A DNA stretch of 64,000 bases from Kutzneria sp. 744 (GTDB lineage: Bacteria; Actinomycetota; Actinomycetes; Mycobacteriales; Pseudonocardiaceae): contig NZ_KK037166.1 in NCBI RefSeq assembly GCF_000568255.1, forward strand, positions 8,873,506 to 8,937,505, read 5' to 3'. The translations under genes and the position numbers were made by a program. Under the pieces are notes generated by a model. That model was not told where the DNA came from and ran no database searches. It saw only the letters and a list, made by a program, of their open reading frames with translations. Below, one piece after another: positions 59,538 to 64,000 of this stretch (position 1 is the stretch's first letter; every line of letters begins with the position of its first letter).

Positions 59538-59565
59538 CGGACGGCGGCTAGCCAGCCGCCGTCCG
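59538..59565 (+). terminator. Intrinsic terminator
   Basis: CGGACGGCGGCT (59538-59549) pairs perfectly with AGCCGCCGTCCG (59554-59565) over AGCC and is followed by ATTTGTCTT. It is about 80 bp beyond the stop at 59456. Confidence 0.75.
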
Positions 59566-59701
59566 ATTTGTCTTATGTGACACAGCGTGATGTGGCATTG
59601 CCCTGTTCGGCCCCTTTCTGTGGTCACGGTCTTGCGGCAGGCTCACGGAGGCTTTACGCGACGGTCATGGGTCGGCCGTCCTGATGCGCAGGGGGGAACC
59701 T

Positions 59702-61369
59702 GTGAGCAGCTTTGTGTTGTCGCGCGCCCGTCGTTCCAGACTTGGCGCCGCGCTCGGCGTCCTGGCGATCGGCTTGTCGCTGACGAGTCTGATGATCACG
59801 GCGCCGGCCGCGGCCGCCGCTCCCGCTGTGCCGGACGCCGTCGCCGATCCGGCCACCGCCCTGAAACTGGCCCACCAGGCCAACAAGCAGATCCTTGTGA
59901 CGTCGCAGACCACCGACGCGTCCGAGACCGTGGCGAATCCCGATGGCTCGTGGACCCTCACCGCCCACTCCGAACCGGTTCGGATGCAACAGAACGGCGC
60001 CTGGGTCCCGCTCGACGCCACACTGGTGCAGCGGCCCGACGGCGCCATCGCGCCGAAGGCGCTCCCACTCGACGTCGTGCTCAACCCGGGCGGCGCTGGA
60101 TCGGCGAGCAAGCCGATCGTGCGAGTCGGCCTCGGTGACAAGCAGGCGGGCCTGACATGGCCCGCGGACCTCCCCACACCGCAGGTGTCCGGGGACACCG
60201 CCACCTACGCCGACGTGTATCCCGGCGTCGACCTGCGAGTGCAGGTCACAACTCGTGGCTACAACGAGAACCTCGTAGTCAAGACCGCCGCAGCCGCACA
60301 GTCGTCCGCCTTGGCCGGCGTCACCTTCGGGCTGTTCACGAGGAACACAACGGTGTCCGTGAACGACGGTGGCCTGACGGTGAAGGACAACGTCGGCAAC
60401 GTGCTGTTCAGCGGCGACGCGTCGAGCATGTGGGACTCCAGCGGCGCAGGCACCGAGGCCGAGAAGAATCTGGGGCTCGGCGGTGGCAACCGGCACGCGA
60501 AGATGGCTGTGACCGCTACGGCGAACGCGGTGACCGTCGTGCCGGACCGGGCTTTTCTGGCCAACCCCAGCACGAGGTTCCCGGTGGTACTCGACCCGGA
60601 AACCTCCTGCGACAGCTGCGTCGCGCAGGCACATGTCGTCGTGCAGTCCGGCTACCCGGGACAGAAGAACTACAACCAGACCGCCCAGGATCTGTCGAAC
60701 CTCAAAGCCGGCTTTGAAAGCGATGACATAGCGGCGGTCTCGAGGTCGTACTTCGAGGTGAACACCAGCCAGTTGGCCGGCGCCGTCATCCACAGCGCGG
60801 TGGTGAACACGACGTTGCTGCACAGCGCGGTGTGCTCGGTCACGGACAACGACGCGACGGGACTCTGGCTGTCCGGAGCCATCTCGCCGGAAACCTCCTG
60901 GGCACCTACGGCCACCTCGGCCGGGCAACCGGGACTGGTGCTGGGCATTTCCACCAGCAACGTGACGAACTGCCACAATGCACCGAACGTTCCGATGCCG
61001 TTCGACGCGAAGGCCGCCGCGAACTATGCGGTGTCGCACGGCGTCACGACGTCGACCTTCATGCTGGGGTCGACCGCGGACGTGGATCATGGGCAACAGG
61101 ATGCTGCCAGCTGGCGGCGGTTCGCGCTGAATCCCATCCTCCAGGTGAGCTACGACAAGCCGCCGAACACGCCGACCAACCTGGCGATGGAGGGCGGCGT
61201 GGTGCCCTGCGTCCAGGGCGCCGGGAGGCCGTGGATCGCCAATCCCACCCCCGAACTCCAGGGCGTGCTGACCGACCCCGACGGCGGCAACGTGCAGGGC
61301 TTCTTCGGTTTGGACCAGGGGACCGCCGGCAACGTCGTGCCGAACACCCTCTTTGCCAGGATCGTGTGA
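59702..61369 (+). CDS. Large secreted LamG-type protein, 5' part cut by an IS
   Basis: The first ~555 residues of a wall or secreted protein. GTG 59702 with AGGGGGGAACCT upstream gives a Sec signal (RLGAALGVLAIGLSLTSLMI TAPAAAAA). The repeated strands (VNPDGSWTLTAHSEPVRMQQ-like, GVTFGLFTRNTTVSVNDGGL) and FPVVLDPETSCDSCVAQAHV are typical of actinobacterial LamG/RHS-type exoproteins. The frame ends at a TGA that belongs to the left end of an IS3-family element. The remainder of the protein resumes past the element at about 62883. Confidence 0.82.
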   Translation: MSSFVLSRARRSRLGAALGVLAIGLSLTSLMITAPAAAAAPAVPDAVADPATALKLAHQANKQILVTSQTTDASETVANPDGSWTLTAHSEPVRMQQNGAWVPLDATLVQRPDGAIAPKALPLDVVLNPGGAGSASKPIVRVGLGDKQAGLTWPADLPTPQVSGDTATYADVYPGVDLRVQVTTRGYNENLVVKTAAAAQSSALAGVTFGLFTRNTTVSVNDGGLTVKDNVGNVLFSGDASSMWDSSGAGTEAEKNLGLGGGNRHAKMAVTATANAVTVVPDRAFLANPSTRFPVVLDPETSCDSCVAQAHVVVQSGYPGQKNYNQTAQDLSNLKAGFESDDIAAVSRSYFEVNTSQLAGAVIHSAVVNTTLLHSAVCSVTDNDATGLWLSGAISPETSWAPTATSAGQPGLVLGISTSNVTNCHNAPNVPMPFDAKAAANYAVSHGVTTSTFMLGSTADVDHGQQDAASWRRFALNPILQVSYDKPPNTPTNLAMEGGVVPCVQGAGRPWIANPTPELQGVLTDPDGGNVQGFFGLDQGTAGNVVPNTLFARIV

Positions 61370-61424
61370 GACACCCCGTGTGAGCACGAGGGGTTCCTGA
61401 CCAAGGGCGGGATCGGAGATCCTT

Positions 61425-61862
61425 GTGCCCGTGTCCACCCCCGCTGACGACCAGCCCACCCGCTCGACCCCGCCGGCCGACCCCGCACCGCGACCCACAC
61501 GGCGGGCGTTCACCCCCGAGTACAAGCTGGCGATCGTCACCGAGTACGAGAACGCCCCCAACGGCGAGAAAGGCGCGATCCTCCGCAGGGAAGGCCTGTA
61601 CTCCTCCCACGTCATCGAATGGACACGAGCCCGCGACGCCGGCGCCCTGACCACCGGACCCACAGACCCCGCCGCCCCTGCCCGGCGCCCCAAGAAGACA
61701 GCCGAGCAGATCGAGCTGGACAAACTCCGCCGCCGCAACGCACAACTGGAAGCCGACCTCACCAAGACCCGACTCGCGCTGGACATCATGGGAAAAGCAC
61801 ACGCACTCTTGGAAGAACTCTCCGAGAGTGCGGACACCGACGAGCCGCCGACGACATCATGA
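61425..61862 (+). CDS. IS3-family transposase OrfA
   Basis: A 145-residue HTH_Tnp_1-type protein. RRAFTPEYKLAIVTEYENAP, GEKGAILRREGLYSSHVIEW is the DNA-binding part; EQIELDKLRRRNAQLEADLT, KTRLALDIMGKAHALLEEL is the leucine-zipper-like coiled coil. GTG start after GGAG. The stop overlaps the orfB start (ATGA), and orfB is in the -1 frame as is usual. Confidence 0.9.
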   Translation: MPVSTPADDQPTRSTPPADPAPRPTRRAFTPEYKLAIVTEYENAPNGEKGAILRREGLYSSHVIEWTRARDAGALTTGPTDPAAPARRPKKTAEQIELDKLRRRNAQLEADLTKTRLALDIMGKAHALLEELSESADTDEPPTTS

Positions 61863-62866
61863 CGACCGCGTTCACCGAGCTGCGCGACGCCCATACCTCG
61901 GTGCAGAAAGCCTGCGCGCTGACCGGCATTCCCCGCGCCACCCACTATCGACGCGCCAGCCCGACAGGCCCGATGCACGGCCCATGGCTGCCCCGCACCC
62001 CACCGCCGGCGGCCTTGGCCGACGCCGAGCGGGCGGCCGTGCTCGCCCTGCTGACCAGCCCCGCCTACCGGGACCTGGCCATCCCCCAGGTCTGGGCCCG
62101 CGAGCTGGACGAAGGCCGCTACCACTGCTCGATCTCCACCATGTACCGGATCGCCCGCGCCGCCAGGCAGGTGTCCGAACGCCGCCGGCACGCCACCCAC
62201 CCGCCCCGGGTCCGCCCGGAGCTGGTCGCCCGCGGCCCCAGCGAGGTGTGGTCCTGGGACATCACCGCGCTGAAAGGGCCCGCGAAGGGGATCTGGTACA
62301 AGTGCTACGTCATCCTGGACATCTTCTCCCGGTACGTCACCGGTTGGCTGGTCGCCGCGGCCGAGGACGCGGTCGTGGCCAAGGACTTCCTCGCCGACGC
62401 GGTGCGCCGTAACGGCTGCGAGCCACACACGATCCACGCCGACCGCGGCGGGGCGATGGTGTCCAAGCCGGTGTCCGAACTCCTGGTGGACCTGGGTGTC
62501 CTGCGGTCTCACTCCCGGCCGCGCACCTCGAACGACAACCCGTACTCCGAAGCGCAGTTCAAGACGATGAAGTACGTGCCGGACTTTCCCGACCGGTTCG
62601 GGTCACTGGCCGACGCCCGCGCGTTCTGCGAGGGTTTCTTCCTGGCCTACAACCATGAGCACCGGCATTCCGGAATCGGGATGCACACCCCGGCCTCGGT
62701 CCACTTCGGGACCGCGCAGCAGATCCGTGTCCAGCGGCAGGCCACGCTCAACCGGGCCTACGCCGCGCACCCTGAGCGCTTCGCCCGCCGGCCCCGCCCG
62801 CCCGTGCTGCCGGAGGTGGCCTGGATCAACCAGCCCGTCCACCAACAGTCGCAACCAGCCTCGTAG
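61859..62866 (+). CDS. IS3-family transposase OrfB (DDE)
   Basis: A 335-residue transposase. An HTH_21-like part (TSVQKACALTGIPRATHYRR) precedes the rve core with the DDE triad: Asp in VWSWDITALKGPAKGIWYKC, Asp in HTIHADRGGAMVSKPVSELL and Glu in NDNPYSEAQFKTMKYVPDFP. The end YNHEHRHSGIGMHTPASVHF is typical of IS3 OrfB. The frame also stays open upstream of the ATG, so a fused OrfAB by -1 slippage is possible. Confidence 0.92.
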   Translation: MTTAFTELRDAHTSVQKACALTGIPRATHYRRASPTGPMHGPWLPRTPPPAALADAERAAVLALLTSPAYRDLAIPQVWARELDEGRYHCSISTMYRIARAARQVSERRRHATHPPRVRPELVARGPSEVWSWDITALKGPAKGIWYKCYVILDIFSRYVTGWLVAAAEDAVVAKDFLADAVRRNGCEPHTIHADRGGAMVSKPVSELLVDLGVLRSHSRPRTSNDNPYSEAQFKTMKYVPDFPDRFGSLADARAFCEGFFLAYNHEHRHSGIGMHTPASVHFGTAQQIRVQRQATLNRAYAAHPERFARRPRPPVLPEVAWINQPVHQQSQPAS

Positions 62867-62882
62867 GCCACAACAGTCTCAA

Positions 62883-64000
62883 TTGGACTTGACAACTACC
62901 GACACGCACTGGACCAACTTCCCCAACGCGGCGGTCGTCGGCTCGGGTGGAACCGCGCAGGTCACCGTTCCCGGTGGGGTGCTGGCGAAATCGGGCAACT
63001 ACTCGTGGCTCATGTCGGCGTCCGACGGAGAACTGTCCTCCGGCGAGACCAGCCGGTGTGAGTTCACCGAGGACGCCATCGCGCCCCCGCGGCCGACGGT
63101 GACGATGACCGGGTCGCCACCGTCGACACAGGGCGACATCGCGACCTTCGACGTATCCGTCGGACTGGCCACGCCCGACCTGTACGACATCGATCACTTC
63201 ATCTACACCACCGACGGCACCGAGCCGGAGGTGCAGACCTCGCCGACAACCGTCGCCGCGCGGAACACCGACAGCAGCGGCGCGACCGCGCGGCTGACCG
63301 TGACCGCGCTCAACAGCCTCCAGAACTACATCCACGTGCGAGCGGTCAACCGTGCCGGGAAGCCGAGCGACCAGGACGCCACCTGTGTAGCCAGCCTGAC
63401 GTTGGACGCCCCGTCGTGCTCGTACAACGTGCCCAACGCGCTGATCCCGTCGACCGGACTGGTCGGGGCGTGGGGCTTCGACGAGATGGGCGACCGAGTA
63501 GTCGGTGACTCGGTGACCTCGACGCCGACCAACGCCAGCGCACTCGCCCATCCAGGAACGCTGGTCGGCGGCGGTGACTGGCGGCCCGGTCACGATCACG
63601 GCACGCCGTGGACGCATGCGGACACCAACGGCTACGCCCAGGGCACGGCCGGCTCGCTTACGTTCGACGGCGCCACCGGATACGTGACGACCGGCGCTCC
63701 GGTCGTCGACACGAGCGCGTCCTTCACTGTGTCAACCTGGGTGAACCTCAAGCAGACGGCGACATACCGGACCGCGATCTCGGCGACTGGAAGCACGGCC
63801 AGCTCCTTCTACCTCCAGTACGCCAGGGACATCGACAATTGGGCCTTCACGCTGCCTAGCGACGATTCGTCCAGCCCCTCGTCCTTCTACCGGGCGACCG
63901 CGAAACCGGGGAACCCGGTGCAGCTCAACGCTTGGACGCATCTGGTCGGCACGTACGACGCCTCGACGGGGACGATCGAGCTCTACGTCAACGGGGTCAG
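62883..64000 (+). CDS. Large secreted LamG-type protein, 3' part (runs off window)
   Basis: The frame resumes after the IS and is open to the window end. It has fibronectin/Ig-like strands (GGVLAKSGNYSWLMSASDGE, TVTMTGSPPSTQGDIATFDV) and then a LamG/concanavalin-type domain (GSLTFDGATGYVTTGAPVVD, ASFTVSTWVNLKQTATYRTA, LNAWTHLVGTYDASTGTIEL). With the 5' part at 59702 it once formed one large exported protein; it now has no start of its own. Confidence 0.82.
   Translation, partial: MDLTTTDTHWTNFPNAAVVGSGGTAQVTVPGGVLAKSGNYSWLMSASDGELSSGETSRCEFTEDAIAPPRPTVTMTGSPPSTQGDIATFDVSVGLATPDLYDIDHFIYTTDGTEPEVQTSPTTVAARNTDSSGATARLTVTALNSLQNYIHVRAVNRAGKPSDQDATCVASLTLDAPSCSYNVPNALIPSTGLVGAWGFDEMGDRVVGDSVTSTPTNASALAHPGTLVGGGDWRPGHDHGTPWTHADTNGYAQGTAGSLTFDGATGYVTTGAPVVDTSASFTVSTWVNLKQTATYRTAISATGSTASSFYLQYARDIDNWAFTLPSDDSSSPSSFYRATAKPGNPVQLNAWTHLVGTYDASTGTIELYVNGV

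Larger units (their letters stand above)
61367..62881. mobile_element. IS3-family insertion sequence inside the LamG gene
   Basis: Two overlapping transposase genes (orfA, orfB) lie between inverted TGAGAC/GTCTCA ends (61367-61372 and 62876-62881). The outer limits are uncertain by about 15 bp: a looser 19-bp inverted match would extend the element to 61354-62894. No convincing target duplication was found with either choice. The insertion splits a secreted LamG protein gene. Confidence 0.8.

Noticed and set aside
61785-61862. Programmed -1 frameshift between orfA and orfB
   Set aside because: orfB is in the -1 frame and an A-rich run (GGGAAAAGC) exists, but the ATGA overlap already explains orfB translation; no clear slippery heptamer with a downstream stem was seen.
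61354-62894. Wider IS3 limits with a 19-bp inverted match
   Set aside because: Only 12 of 19 positions match and neither frame restoration nor target duplication supports it, so the narrower TGAGAC ends were kept.

Overview
The window is GC-rich chromosomal DNA with almost exclusively G/C third codon positions, many GTG/TTG starts, purine-rich ribosome sites and frequent 4-bp ATGA/GTGA gene overlaps. The glnX-glnH-pknG operon, an F420-type luciferase-like oxidoreductase, the WS/DGAT-type acyltransferase domain and the repeated intergenic hairpins all point to an actinomycete. A Pseudonocardiales-like organism is my best guess; it is inferred, not proven.

Layout. 0-2.7 kb: tail of a LuxR regulator, a two-gene ABC exporter and two tiny genes. 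2.9-4.2 kb: a complete insertion sequence (IS) with tandem subterminal repeats and a 7-bp target duplication. 4.6-14.2 kb: DUF2630, an HtrA-like protease, homocysteine methyltransferase, a SAM methyltransferase, a substrate-binding lipoprotein, two TetR regulators with clear palindromic operators, an F420-type oxidoreductase, a broken DUF4386 gene and nagB. 14.4-16.2 kb: a SIR2-like protein with a GAF-like C-terminus, the best candidate here for an undescribed defence or sensing protein, convergent with a 53-residue basic protein. 16.3-21.8 kb: a PhzF enzyme, then glnX (frameshifted)-glnH-pknG. 21.9-25.8 kb: a minus-strand membrane/redox operon (DoxX, small membrane protein, membrane-anchored NDH-2-like enzyme, duplicated multi-pass protein). 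25.8-33 kb: a luciferase-like enzyme, an HTH regulator, erythromycin esterase, a YraQ/ArsP-type permease with a CsoR-like operator, a second IS lying between that operator and an SDR gene, and a GlxA regulator divergent from an MFS transporter. 34.7-37.3 kb: polyamine operon (decarboxylase, speD, speE). 37.5-43.6 kb: E1 dehydrogenase beta and alpha parts, glutaryl-CoA-type acyl-CoA dehydrogenase and aldehyde dehydrogenase, a set that would fit lysine/2-oxoadipate breakdown, divergent from a Glu/Leu/Phe/Val dehydrogenase. 43.6-45.5 kb: decayed DNA with an exonuclease III remnant and a secreted SH3-like protein. 45.5-51.8 kb: a duplicated alpha/beta-barrel protein, acetyltransferase, TetR with twin operators, two convergent DHFR-fold proteins, a NYN-domain protein and a hicAB toxin-antitoxin pair. 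51.9-59.5 kb: GT87 mannosyltransferase-like protein, benzoylformate-decarboxylase-like enzyme, a glycosyltransferase/WS-DGAT fusion coupled to a DMT transporter, an SDR and a small protein. 59.7-64 kb: a large secreted LamG protein gene split by an IS3-family element and running off the window.

Three genes (DUF4386, glnX, E1 alpha/beta) are broken by small indels. The window therefore carries either real pseudogenes or residual sequencing errors; the DUF4386 case has several shifts, the other two only one each. No tRNA, rRNA or CRISPR array was seen.
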